From: Candidatus Opimibacter skivensis | GTDB taxonomy: Bacteria > Bacteroidota > Bacteroidia > Chitinophagales > Saprospiraceae | Assembly: GCA_016722045.1 (NCBI GenBank) | Contig: JADKGY010000001.1 | Location: forward strand, 1,426,001 to 1,490,000 | Direction: 5' to 3' | DNA: 64,000 nucleotides | Shown here: positions 1 through 7,432 of the stretch, one piece after another | Layout of the letters: every line of letters starts with the position of its first letter | How positions within the stretch are numbered: position 1 is the stretch's first letter | Translations under genes and position numbers: made by a program | Notes under the pieces: model-generated | Seen by the model: only the letters and a program-made list of their open reading frames with translations | What the model was told of the DNA's origin: nothing | The model's database searches: none

Positions 1-265
1 TTTTATAGCTATTAGACCTCCGGCTGATTTAAAATCTACATATCCATTGATCAAAAGGAGCAAAATAAAATTGCCGGGTTTGTCTATTCCAATATTTTAG
101 ATTATATTCAGATCATTATTAGACACCAATTTTTACCATTTTTTTTAGCTGACCAAATCTCAACGCTTTCTTTCTGAATTTTTGGATCCCTCCTTAGCCT
201 TTCATTCAAGGGATAGTATTATATAAATATTTTCTTTCCTACCCTTTCAATAAAACACCCTGCTC

Positions 266-931
266 ATGAAAACTTTTCTTTTTGTAGCCTTATGGCTAGT
301 CTTTTCGCTCACTCCTTTCTACAATAGTTCTGCACAAGGGGTCAGTATCAACACTGACAATTCAGCTCCTGACGCGAGTTCTATTCTCGATGTGAAATCC
401 ACGACCGGAGGAATGCTCATCCCACGCATGACGAGTGCACAGCGCACAGGCATTGCATCACCCGCAACAGGACTAATTGTGTATGATACCGATACGCAAT
501 CATTTTGGTTTCGTGATGCTACGGCATGGAAAAATCTACTGTCAGGTACGAGTGGTTGGTCATTGTCAGGCAATGTGGCAGGCAGTTCTGATTTCATAGG
601 TACGACTAATAATCAATCATTATTATTGAAAGCCAATAATCTGCAGGCAGGGAAAATTGATTTGCCTGGCAATAATACATATTGGGGCGTCAACGCCGGA
701 TTATCAAATACAACAGGTTCTTCCAATACCTCAATAGGGGTGGATGCTCTTCGTTCTAATACCTCAGGTAACGACAACACAGCCATTGGACTTGATGCAC
801 TTTATTCCAATAATACAGGTTCTAATAACACCGCAACCGGATGGAACGCGCTTCGCACCAATTCTTCAGGAAATAACAACACAGCCATTGGACTTGATGC
901 ACTTTATTGGGGGGCTCTTTATTCCTGGTAA
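266..931 (+). CDS. Surface fibre protein, 5' fragment (signal peptide plus YadA-like head repeats)
   Basis: This is the N-terminal part of a long repeat protein. Residues 1-24 form a signal peptide ending in SSAQ. Residues about 25-95 carry the segment common at the start of Bacteroidota fibre proteins (SILDVKSTTGG, then LIPRMTSAQRTGI), and from about residue 145 there are 17-residue head-type repeats of the form NNTAxGxxALxSN. The frame is lost near 929: compared with neighbouring units about 8 nt are missing after TATTCC, so translation ends in GALYSW and a stop. The repeats resume in another frame directly downstream. It probably belonged to one secreted fibre with the fragments that end at 2947. 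The lesions could be real decay, slippage between repeats, or assembly error. Confidence 0.75.
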   Translation: MKTFLFVALWLVFSLTPFYNSSAQGVSINTDNSAPDASSILDVKSTTGGMLIPRMTSAQRTGIASPATGLIVYDTDTQSFWFRDATAWKNLLSGTSGWSLSGNVAGSSDFIGTTNNQSLLLKANNLQAGKIDLPGNNTYWGVNAGLSNTTGSSNTSIGVDALRSNTSGNDNTAIGLDALYSNNTGSNNTATGWNALRTNSSGNNNTAIGLDALYWGALYSW

Positions 932-2440
932 TCTCAATACTGCCAATGGTGAGAGTGCCCTTCATTCGAACACAACTGGTGTCACCAACACGGCCAATGG
1001 GGTACAAGCACTTTATTCAAACACAATAGGCCGCCCTCAAACACTACAGCTTTCAATAATTCAGCCAATGGTGTTAGATCGCTTTATTCCAATACAACTG
1101 GCAACAACAACACTGCCAATGGAAGGGAGGCTCTGTATTCCAATACCTCAGGTTTCAGCAATACAGCTAATGGGATGAGCGCGCTTTATTTCAATACGAC
1201 GGGTATCAACAATACTGCTAATGGAGTTTCCTGAACGACGGATCTTTCTCACTTTTATCAAATACCTCCCGCCGGCACACTTGGAGATAGTGCACTTTTA
1301 TCAAATACAACCGGAATTAACAATACAGCTATAGGTGTATTTTCTTTATTATCAAACGTATCTGGTTCAAATAATACAGCCAATGGGGTGAGTGCTTTAC
1401 GTTCCAATACAACCGGGATTCAAAATAGCGCAAATGGTGTGAACGCACTATTTGCAAATACAACGGGTTCTTTCAATACGGCCAATGGAAGGACAGCACT
1501 TTTTAACAACACTACAGGTAACAACAATACTGCAAGCGGAGTGGATGCTCTTCGTTCCAATACGAGTGGTGTCAATAATACAGCCAATGGCTTGAGTGCA
1601 CTTCGTTCGAATACTACCGGTGTCAATAATACTGCTGCAGGGTTGGAAGCTCTTTTTTCCAACACTACAGGAAATTACAATACAGCAAATGGACTGGATG
1701 CACTATTTTCTAATGTCTCGGGCTCAAATAATACAGCCAATGGATGGAACGCACTTTATTTTAATACTACCGGTTTTCAAAATACATCAAATGGAGCTTC
1801 TGCTCTGTATTCAAATACTACAGGCTTCATCAATACTGCGACAGGTTTGCAGGCACTATATTCAAACACCACTGGAAGCAATAACACCGCCAATGGAGCA
1901 AATACCCTTTATTCAAATACCAGCGGAACATATAATACGGCTAGTGGGCGCGATGCACTTTTTGCGAATACTACAGGTGATAATAATTCTGCTTATGGAG
2001 CCAGTGCATTGGTTTCTAATACAACGGGTTTCTCAAACACTGCCGCTGGTGTGGATGCACTTCATTCCAATATTTCTGGTAACTCTAACACAGCCATTGG
2101 GCTGGATGCAATGTATTCTAACAGCTCCGGCTTTGGCAATACTGCTTCCGGAGAAACTGCGCTTTATTCCAACACCTTTGGCCTTTGGAATACCGCCAAT
2201 GGATTACAGGCACTTTATTCCAATACCTCCGGTCAAGGCAATGCAGCTATGGGAGTGGATGCACTTTATTTCAATACCACGGGCTCCAGTAACACTGCGG
2301 ATGGCGTGGGTGCTCTTTATTCCAATACCACCGGCAGTTACTGCACCGCAGTTGGACGTCATACACTTTATACGAATATCATCGGCAACTTTAATACCAC
2401 CATTGGTGATAGTTCGATGTTTTTTGCCACTGGCAATACA
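702..2440 (+). repeat. 51-bp tandem coding repeat (17-residue head repeat)
   Basis: Degenerate direct repeats run with a 51-nt period, for example AATACTGCA at 1526 and AATACAGCC at 1577. Over 30 units are recognisable. They encode NNTAxGxxALxSNTTG, which in YadA-like heads forms a left-handed beta-roll. Units differ by many silent changes, so the array is old rather than freshly amplified, yet it contains the frame lesions near 929, 1030 and 1232. Confidence 0.8.
932..1387 (+). pseudogene. Middle part of the fibre gene, frame-broken head repeats
   Basis: The same 51-nt repeat continues here without an intact frame. From 932 to about 1030 units such as NTANGESALHSN are read in the third frame. 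Around 1030 a short partial duplication (TCAAACAC appears twice) returns the reading to the original frame, giving NNSANGVRSLYSN and NTANGREALYSN. A TGA stands in frame at 1232-1234, inside about 60 nt that match the repeat poorly. After that stop the original frame is open again, so the downstream fragment is in phase with the 5' part. Three lesions in 300 nt of a tandem repeat suggest recombination or slippage, or a collapsed assembly. Confidence 0.6.
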
Positions 2441-2947
2441 AATACAGCAATTGGTTTTGCTTCAGGCAAAGGAATTACAAGTGGTTCAAACAATGTTACC
2501 GTTGGCTATAGAGCCCAGGTACCTACAAGTACAGCCGATAACCAGGTTAGAATAGGAAATACAAATATTACCTATGCCGGTATACAAGTGGCATGGACCA
2601 TCACATCTGATCGTAGATGGAAATCAGATATTCAGGAATCCAATCTTGGTCTTGATTTTATTTCAAAATTAAAACCAGTATCCTACGTTCGTAAAAACGA
2701 TGAAAGCCAAAAAAGAGAATATGGCTTCATCGCACAGGATCTTGAAGATGCATTAAATACATCGGGTGCAGCCGATAATGGGATGATCTCGAAAGATGAC
2801 AAGGATATGTATGGTGTCCGTTACAATGACCTGATGGCACCTATGGTGAAGGCGATTCAGGAACAACAAACACAAATTGAAACGCTGAAAAATGAAATTG
2901 CCTCTCTTCAAAATACCATCCAGGAATTAGTTATACCAAAGAAATAA
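1388..2947 (+). CDS. Surface fibre protein, 3' fragment with S74 intramolecular chaperone domain
   Basis: This is the C-terminal part of the fibre gene. About 20 head repeats of 17 residues (NTANGxxALxSNTTGxN) fill the first 330 residues. They are followed by a short neck (VTVGYRAQVP, then QVRIGNTNITYAG) and a C-terminal S74-type domain beginning TSDRRWKSDIQ, with the family signature YGFIAQDLED. A coiled coil (IQEQQTQIETLKNEI) closes the protein. S74 domains trimerise fibres and are often autocleaved. The GTG at 1388 is only the first possible start in the open stretch; the frame is open back to about 1235, so a separate functional start is doubtful. Confidence 0.7.
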   Translation: MSALRSNTTGIQNSANGVNALFANTTGSFNTANGRTALFNNTTGNNNTASGVDALRSNTSGVNNTANGLSALRSNTTGVNNTAAGLEALFSNTTGNYNTANGLDALFSNVSGSNNTANGWNALYFNTTGFQNTSNGASALYSNTTGFINTATGLQALYSNTTGSNNTANGANTLYSNTSGTYNTASGRDALFANTTGDNNSAYGASALVSNTTGFSNTAAGVDALHSNISGNSNTAIGLDAMYSNSSGFGNTASGETALYSNTFGLWNTANGLQALYSNTSGQGNAAMGVDALYFNTTGSSNTADGVGALYSNTTGSYCTAVGRHTLYTNIIGNFNTTIGDSSMFFATGNTNTAIGFASGKGITSGSNNVTVGYRAQVPTSTADNQVRIGNTNITYAGIQVAWTITSDRRWKSDIQESNLGLDFISKLKPVSYVRKNDESQKREYGFIAQDLEDALNTSGAADNGMISKDDKDMYGVRYNDLMAPMVKAIQEQQTQIETLKNEIASLQNTIQELVIPKK

Positions 2948-3067
2948 TACAATTCAACATGCGCCAATGAACATGGACGTAGAGACGTGATTTATCGAGT
3001 CTCAGACACTCAAGGCACAGCCTTGCTGACACCAGAACGTCGGTCAACCGACTCAACATCTTGTTTA

Positions 3068-3187
3068 GAACGCTGATCTTCATGATTGTCTTGATTATTC
3101 ATGATTGTTCACCTACACTAAGATAATCATCGTTGAAACAGCAGGCTTGATCATGACAGATCATGATTATCATAAAGATCTGCGTTC
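3068..3187. repeat. Family-1 hairpin repeat (GAACGCAGAT / CATGAT type), gene-less copy
   Basis: The left arm at 3068-3110 starts GAACGCTGATCTTCATGATT. The right arm at about 3146-3187 reads as its inverse, ending GATCTGCGTTC. About 35 nt separate the arms. The same outer sequence bounds the GxxExxY gene (8333 and 8886) and forms another hairpin at 12366-12466. The rest of the 2948-3225 gap holds a fragment related to the GAGACGCGATAAATCG repeat (near 2985) and a CAAGGCACAGCCTTG palindrome (3013). Confidence 0.75.
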
Positions 3188-3237
3188 AAAAAAAGAGGAC
3201 GCAGATAAATTAAGAAAAATTAAGATCAAATAAGATT
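3188..3237 (+). repeat. Family-2 repeat, left copy beside the heptosyltransferase gene
   Basis: It starts with seven A residues and GAGGACGCAGAT, followed by TTAAGAAAAATTAAGAT. An inverted copy lies at 4235-4276, so the pair brackets the glycosyltransferase gene. The gene's stop codon lies inside this copy. Further copies are at 10334-10387 and 19042-19205. Confidence 0.75.
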
Positions 3238-4212
3238 AATATTTCTGGTCACATCGATATCCGAACATTTAAAATGTCCCTGGGGGCATTTGTCATAACC
3301 GTGTAGTCCACAGGGTCGGCAATTCAGTTCAAAATCTATTTCTGCAAGATGGGAATCATCAGACAAAGGACCGAAACCAAAGGCCGGAACTGTTGAACAA
3401 AAAAAAGCAGTCACCGGCGCATTCATCGCTGAAGCAAAATGCAAAGGAGCAGAATCATTGACATAATTCATCTTTGCATTCTTCATCAAAGCGGCGGATT
3501 GGAGAAAAGTTAGCTTGCCTGCAAGATTATCGATTTTCGATTTTCGATTTTCGATTTTCGAAAGGATATCAGAACATAGATCGAAATCAGATTTTGCTCC
3601 TAATAATAAAACTGCTACATCCTGAGGCAATTTATTGATCAGTTCCACCCATTTATGGGCAGGCAGTTGTTTTGTAAACCATACTGATGCAGGTGCAATA
3701 CAGACATAATCTTTTGTTCCGGAGACTTTTTTATAGTCTTCAAGAGTAGGATAAAGTTTGGGTTTGAAGAAAGTAGTGTCTGTTAGTTTTTCAATCAGTT
3801 TCAGATTTCGCGTCACTTCATGCGTCCCATCTCCAATAGCAGAAATCTCATGTTTCACGCGTTGTGAAAATAAATATGAAAGTGGATTTTTATCAAATCC
3901 GATTGTATGTTTTGCTCCGGATAGTGCTGTGATCAACCCTGTTGTAAAAAACCGTTGCACATTGATGACATAATCATATTTCTGTTCGCGGATGAACCGG
4001 ATCATGAAGCGAAGGTTCCGGTATTTGTGATTCTTCTTATCAAAAATCAAAACTTTTTCTACATAAGGATGATCATACAACAAAGTTTCATTTCCCTTTC
4101 GAAGCAGGAAATCAATTGAACTTGAAGGATAATGATTATGCAACTTTTCGACAATGGCTGTCGCGAGGACGACGTCACCGATGAAAGCTGTCTGAATGAT
4201 GAGAAATTTCAA
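3226..4212 (-). CDS. Glycosyltransferase family 9 (ADP-heptose:LPS heptosyltransferase-like)
   Basis: This 328-residue protein has the GT9 layout. The N-terminal Rossmann start is MKFLIIQTAFIGDVVLATAI. The C-terminal donor site includes VNDSAPLHFASAMNAPVTAFF and a later CRPCGLHGYDKCPQGHFKC segment, as in WaaF/WaaC/RfaQ-type enzymes that add heptose to the LPS core at the inner membrane. Length is normal for the family. Residues about 217-229 (LSKIENRKSKIDN) are encoded by a 7-nt tandem repeat and look like an in-frame insertion between the two domains. The gene is monocistronic, and inverted family-2 repeats flank it on both sides. The exact sugar acceptor cannot be told. Confidence 0.85.
   Translation of the reverse strand: MKFLIIQTAFIGDVVLATAIVEKLHNHYPSSSIDFLLRKGNETLLYDHPYVEKVLIFDKKNHKYRNLRFMIRFIREQKYDYVINVQRFFTTGLITALSGAKHTIGFDKNPLSYLFSQRVKHEISAIGDGTHEVTRNLKLIEKLTDTTFFKPKLYPTLEDYKKVSGTKDYVCIAPASVWFTKQLPAHKWVELINKLPQDVAVLLLGAKSDFDLCSDILSKIENRKSKIDNLAGKLTFLQSAALMKNAKMNYVNDSAPLHFASAMNAPVTAFFCSTVPAFGFGPLSDDSHLAEIDFELNCRPCGLHGYDKCPQGHFKCSDIDVTRNINLI
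3530..3561 (+). repeat. GATTTTC 7-nt tandem repeat inside the heptosyltransferase gene
   Basis: More than four copies of the heptanucleotide lie inside the coding sequence; three copies equal 21 nt, so the frame is kept. On the gene strand it reads IENRKSKI. The same heptamer forms longer arrays at 21018-21069 and, inverted, at 21612-21642. Confidence 0.85.
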
Positions 4213-4234
4213 CTGATTATATAATTACGGTTAC

Positions 4235-4276
4235 AAATCTTAATTTTTCTTAAAAGATCCGCGTCCTCTTTTTTTT
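4235..4276 (-). repeat. Family-2 repeat, inverted copy upstream of the heptosyltransferase
   Basis: Read on the minus strand this is an A-run, GAGGACGCGGAT, then TTAAGAAAAATTAAGATTT. It matches 3188-3237 at nearly all positions but in opposite orientation. Together they could form a long-range stem with the heptosyltransferase gene in the loop. The gap up to 4404 also contains a GCAAAGACGCAAAGGCGC repeat. Confidence 0.7.
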
Positions 4277-4404
4277 ATTGTTTTTAATGCCGCAAATTAA
4301 CGCAAATTATTTCTTCTCTTTTCCCTGCTCGCAAAGACGCAAAGGCGCAAAGAAAAATAATTCAAACTCTCGCCTCCCCAAGTAAGGTTAAGTATTTAAA
4401 TTGA

Positions 4405-5763
4405 CTACTCACCACTCACTTTGTAGTGTCTCGGAACTCGCTTCTTTAGCGCATCTCCCGGTTCAGGTACCCAATGATGAAGTCCACCTGCAAGTTCATC
4501 ATTGAAGGTGGTAGGTATATTTCCTGCAGCAGTTCTGTCAGCCCATGTTTTCGTTTCAGTGCCATCGTCTCTTCGCTCCATCGTGATGCATTCTTCAACA
4601 GGACAGACGAGTGAACAAAGATTACAGCCCACACAATTCTCTTCAATAATGTGAGGAATGCGATCAGATAGATTTGTTGACAAACCAATTGCCTGATGTG
4701 CACCATCCTCGCATGCCGTATAACACAATTGACAACCAATACATTTATCAGGATTAATGCTGGCGACTACTTTATATTTCAAATTCAGATCTTCCCAATG
4801 TTTGATATTTGGCAATGCAAGGCCACGCATGTCATCAATCGTTTGAAATCCTTTTTCATCCATGTATCGCTCAAGCCCATCTGTCAACTCACGTATGATT
4901 CCAAAACCATAATGCATCACAGCAGTACAAACCTGCACATTGGTAGCTCCTAATAAAATAAATTCAACAGCATCACGCCAGTTTTCAATACCGCCGATAC
5001 CTGATATCGGAATGGTCACATTTGGATTTTGAGCACAGTTCTTCAGCATGTTCATGGCAATCGGTTTTACTGCAGGACCACAGTAACCTCCGTTCGTACT
5101 CTTCCCATCGACAACAGGATAGGGAACGAAATTGTCAATGTCTACACCAACAAGACTTTGAATGGTATTGATCAGGGAAATCGCATCTCCTCCACCTTCT
5201 ACTGCAGCAACTGCAGGGCGAGTAATGTCAGTGATATTCGGAGTAAGCTTTACAATGACAGGAATCGTAGCGACTTCCTTCACCCAACTTACAATCGTCT
5301 TCAATACTTTTGGTTCTTGTCCGACGGCACTACCCATACCTCTCTCGCACATACCATGCGGACAACCAAAATTTAGTTCTACTCCATCGGCACCTGCATC
5401 TGTCACCTGTCGCATGATTTCGTGCCATTGTTCTTTCGTCTCCACCATCAATGAAGCAATGACCGCATGATCAGGAAAACGTTTTTTGACTTCTGTTATC
5501 TCACGAAGATTATCTCTGAGTGGACGATCAGTGATGAGTTCGATATTATTGAATCCAATCATTCGACTATTACGATAATTCACAGAGCCATAACGTGATG
5601 AAACATTCACCACCGGCACACCGAGTGTTTTCCATACGGCGCCACCCCACCCTGCATCGAATGCTTTCATCACCTGGTAGCCGCTGTTAGTTGGAGGAGC
5701 GGAAGCAAGCCAGAAGGGATTGGGGGATTTGATGCCTGCGAGATTGGATTGGAGATTGGCCAT
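4405..5763 (-). CDS. preA: NAD-dependent dihydropyrimidine dehydrogenase subunit PreA
   Basis: This is the FMN/iron-sulfur subunit that reduces uracil and thymine to dihydrouracil and dihydrothymine, the first step of the reductive pathway. Residues 1-310 form a dihydroorotate-dehydrogenase-like barrel. The active-site loop ELNFGCPHGMCERGMG holds Cys134, equivalent to the catalytic cysteine of dihydropyrimidine dehydrogenase. Two 4Fe-4S clusters follow, CIGCQLCYTAC and CVGCNLCSLVC. The length (452) suits bacterial PreA with a C-terminal ferredoxin part. PreT is encoded 105 nt upstream on the same strand. The tail after the ferredoxin domain (WVPEPGDALKKR) is longer than in E. coli PreA. Confidence 0.93.
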   Translation of the reverse strand: MANLQSNLAGIKSPNPFWLASAPPTNSGYQVMKAFDAGWGGAVWKTLGVPVVNVSSRYGSVNYRNSRMIGFNNIELITDRPLRDNLREITEVKKRFPDHAVIASLMVETKEQWHEIMRQVTDAGADGVELNFGCPHGMCERGMGSAVGQEPKVLKTIVSWVKEVATIPVIVKLTPNITDITRPAVAAVEGGGDAISLINTIQSLVGVDIDNFVPYPVVDGKSTNGGYCGPAVKPIAMNMLKNCAQNPNVTIPISGIGGIENWRDAVEFILLGATNVQVCTAVMHYGFGIIRELTDGLERYMDEKGFQTIDDMRGLALPNIKHWEDLNLKYKVVASINPDKCIGCQLCYTACEDGAHQAIGLSTNLSDRIPHIIEENCVGCNLCSLVCPVEECITMERRDDGTETKTWADRTAAGNIPTTFNDELAGGLHHWVPEPGDALKKRVPRHYKVSGE

Positions 5764-5850
5764 TTGGATAGATTATATGTTTATAGGTTTATGGGTTTAT
5801 AAGTTTTAAAGTATGCTAAGTCAATTAATGATGTAAATCCTAGTTATGAT

Positions 5851-5880
5851 AAGTCCCCATTAGGGGATTTAGGGGCAAAG
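5851..5880 (+). repeat. Family-3 repeat (CCCC/GGGG palindrome) at the end of preT
   Basis: The sequence AAGTCCCCATTAGGGGATTT continues AGGGGCAAAG. It supplies the last codons (Cys, Pro) and the stop of the preT 3' fragment. Other copies lie at 6199-6223 (inside preT), 13945-13975 and 14055-14128. Confidence 0.85.
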
Positions 5881-6183
5881 GAAATGCATTATTCCCTTCG
5901 CCGCTTTCTTCCCATCAGCCACTGCATTCACGACTTCCTGTCCTCCGCTCACGGCATCACCGGATGCGAAGTATTTTTTATTTGTTGTCTGATATTGTTC
6001 ACTTACCTGAATTGTTCCATTGCCATTTGTATTAATTCCTCCTATCAGATTCAGAAATGATTTTTGTTTTGATTGTCCGGTGGCTTTAATGACAAGGTCA
6101 CATTCTTCAATGAATTCACTTCCGGGGATATTTGATACCTGGCCATTTTCCGAAAGTGTTCGAATAAACCGAACTCCACTCAC
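5869..6183 (-). CDS. preT: Dihydropyrimidine dehydrogenase subunit PreT, C-terminal fragment
   Basis: This 104-residue piece is the end of a GltD/PreT-type flavoprotein. It starts with SGVRFIRT and contains the FAD-binding end motif KKYFASGDAVSGGQEVVNAVADGKKAAKGI. It continues the protein encoded at 6183-7244 in another frame. The only plausible start is a GTG whose G overlaps the TAG stop of the upstream frame (TAGTG), so re-initiation by the same ribosome is conceivable. The split coincides with a family-3 repeat. Whether the two halves assemble into an active subunit is unknown. Confidence 0.8.
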   Translation of the reverse strand: MSGVRFIRTLSENGQVSNIPGSEFIEECDLVIKATGQSKQKSFLNLIGGINTNGNGTIQVSEQYQTTNKKYFASGDAVSGGQEVVNAVADGKKAAKGIMHFLCP

Positions 6184-7244
6184 TAATGCCTCTGTTTTAC
6201 CCTAAATCCCCTGAAGGGGACTTTTTGATTTACACTATCTTCAAAACTCATTATTTCAACAGGTGAAACATTGAACATCCCCTTCACTCCCACACTTTTT
6301 GCAAGTTCGTATTCAAAATCATATGCTCCCATTTCTTCCCTGCTTCTGCGATACGCAAGAATAACTCTCTCTGCTCCCATGCGTGCACTTTCACTCGCTG
6401 CATCCATAGCCGTATTTCCACCACCAAGTACTATCACTTTTTTTGGAACACTTACAAAGTGATGATGGATTTTTAATTCTTCAATGAATTCAACTGCTCC
6501 GAATACATTCTCCAAATCTTCACCCGGAATGTTCAGTTCAGATGTACTACCCAACCCGATCCCCAGAAAAATCGCATCATAATTTCGTTGCAATTGATCA
6601 ATGTCTTCCTTTGCCGAAATCGTCGTGTTGTGAAATAAACGATACCCGAATTGTTTTTCGAGATAGGCCATTTCATCAAGGACATCTTCATTTGTGATTT
6701 TATAAGGTGCTACACCATGCATCGTGAGACCGGAAGGCATCGCTTTGGAATCAAATATATCTACTTCGTATCCATGCAACCGAAGTTCGCATGCACAACT
6801 GATCCCGGCGGGGCCTGCACCGATGACGGCAACTTTTTTTCCATTCTTTGCAGCAGGAGTATAAAATAGTTTATCCGCTACAATTGCTTTAGCCGTGGCG
6901 TATGATTGTAATCTCCCGATCTCAATCGGCTTGACATCTGAATGATTATAGACACAAGCGCCTTCGCACAATACCTCAGTCGGACAAACTTTACCACAAG
7001 CGTGACCGAAATAATTGGAATCAAATATTGTTTTCGCAGCGCCAAAAATATTGTCTGAATTAATCTGCCGGATAAAAAGTGGAATATCGATTCCGGTCGG
7101 ACACGCATTGACACAAGGAGCATCATAACAGAAAAGACATCTCGAACTTTCGTAATAAGCCTCAGTCGAATTCATCAAAGGTTTGAGCTGTGAGAAATTC
7201 GATTCAAAGTCGGATTCAGTATGAGGAGGGAGAAATTCGGACAT
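6183..7244 (-). CDS. preT: Dihydropyrimidine dehydrogenase subunit PreT, N-terminal fragment
   Basis: PreT passes electrons from NAD(P)H through FAD and iron-sulfur clusters to PreA. This fragment has the N-terminal cysteine motifs CLFCYDAPCVNACPTGID and CGKVCPTEVLCEGAC, the FAD fold VIGAGPAGISCACEL at about residues 138-152, and the NAD(P)H-binding VLGGGNTAMDAA near residue 255. It ends prematurely in VPFRGFRVKQRH, where the last dozen residues come from an inserted repeat; the true C-terminus follows at 5869-6183. The start at 7244 gives the family's usual N-terminus. Upstream lies a GATTTAAGATTTAA tandem and a perfect palindrome before the beta-ureidopropionase gene. Confidence 0.88.
   Translation of the reverse strand: MSEFLPPHTESDFESNFSQLKPLMNSTEAYYESSRCLFCYDAPCVNACPTGIDIPLFIRQINSDNIFGAAKTIFDSNYFGHACGKVCPTEVLCEGACVYNHSDVKPIEIGRLQSYATAKAIVADKLFYTPAAKNGKKVAVIGAGPAGISCACELRLHGYEVDIFDSKAMPSGLTMHGVAPYKITNEDVLDEMAYLEKQFGYRLFHNTTISAKEDIDQLQRNYDAIFLGIGLGSTSELNIPGEDLENVFGAVEFIEELKIHHHFVSVPKKVIVLGGGNTAMDAASESARMGAERVILAYRRSREEMGAYDFEYELAKSVGVKGMFNVSPVEIMSFEDSVNQKVPFRGFRVKQRH
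6199..6223 (-). repeat. Family-3 palindromic repeat inserted in preT
   Basis: On the gene strand the insert reads AAGTCCCCTTCAGGGGATTT followed by AGGGT. Removing about 26 nt would join ...DSVNQK directly to TEALVSGVRFIRT in one frame, which is the expected PreT order. The repeat is therefore the likely cause of the split. Confidence 0.8.
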
Positions 7245-7298
7245 GCTCGATTTTGGATTTAAGATTTAAGATTTAAGATTTTAAAAAAAAAGTACATG

Positions 7299-7346
7299 GA
7301 TGTCTGCTGAGGTTAACCCATGGTTGAGTTCAGCAAGTTGAAGCAT
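7299..7346 (+). repeat. GCTGAGGTT...GAAGCAT repeat
   Basis: A third, more diverged relative of the 46-nt repeat found at 14064-14109 and 21070-21115. It shares GCTGAG at the start and AGCAAGTTGAAGCAT at the end. It lies between short GATTTAAG and GGATTTT repeats upstream of preT. Confidence 0.55.
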
Positions 7347-7361
7347 TGGATTTTGGATTTC

Positions 7362-7424
7362 GAAAAAGGAGGATAAAAGTTATCCGTAGTTTGAAACTAC
7401 GGATAACTTTTATCCTCCTTTTTC
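7362..7424. repeat. Perfect 31-bp inverted repeat with 1-nt spacer
   Basis: Positions 7362-7392 and 7394-7424 are exact reverse complements around a single G at 7393. The arms contain AAAAAGGAGGATAAAAG and TATCCGTAGTTT. The palindrome lies just after the beta-ureidopropionase stop and before preT on the same transcript, so the RNA would form a 31-bp hairpin. It may act as a transcript-end or processing structure. Part of the arm (AAAAAGGAGGATAAA) recurs near 19070. Confidence 0.95.
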
Positions 7425-7432
7425 CACAGTTA

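Noticed and set aside
702..2440. Regular 51-nt spacing suggesting a CRISPR array
   Set aside because: The whole unit is coding, diverged at silent sites and has no constant repeat plus variable spacer pattern; no cas genes are present.
6183..6226. Programmed ribosomal frameshift in preT
   Set aside because: No slippery heptamer is seen at the join; the inserted repeat explains the split, with stop-start overlap as the only plausible rescue.
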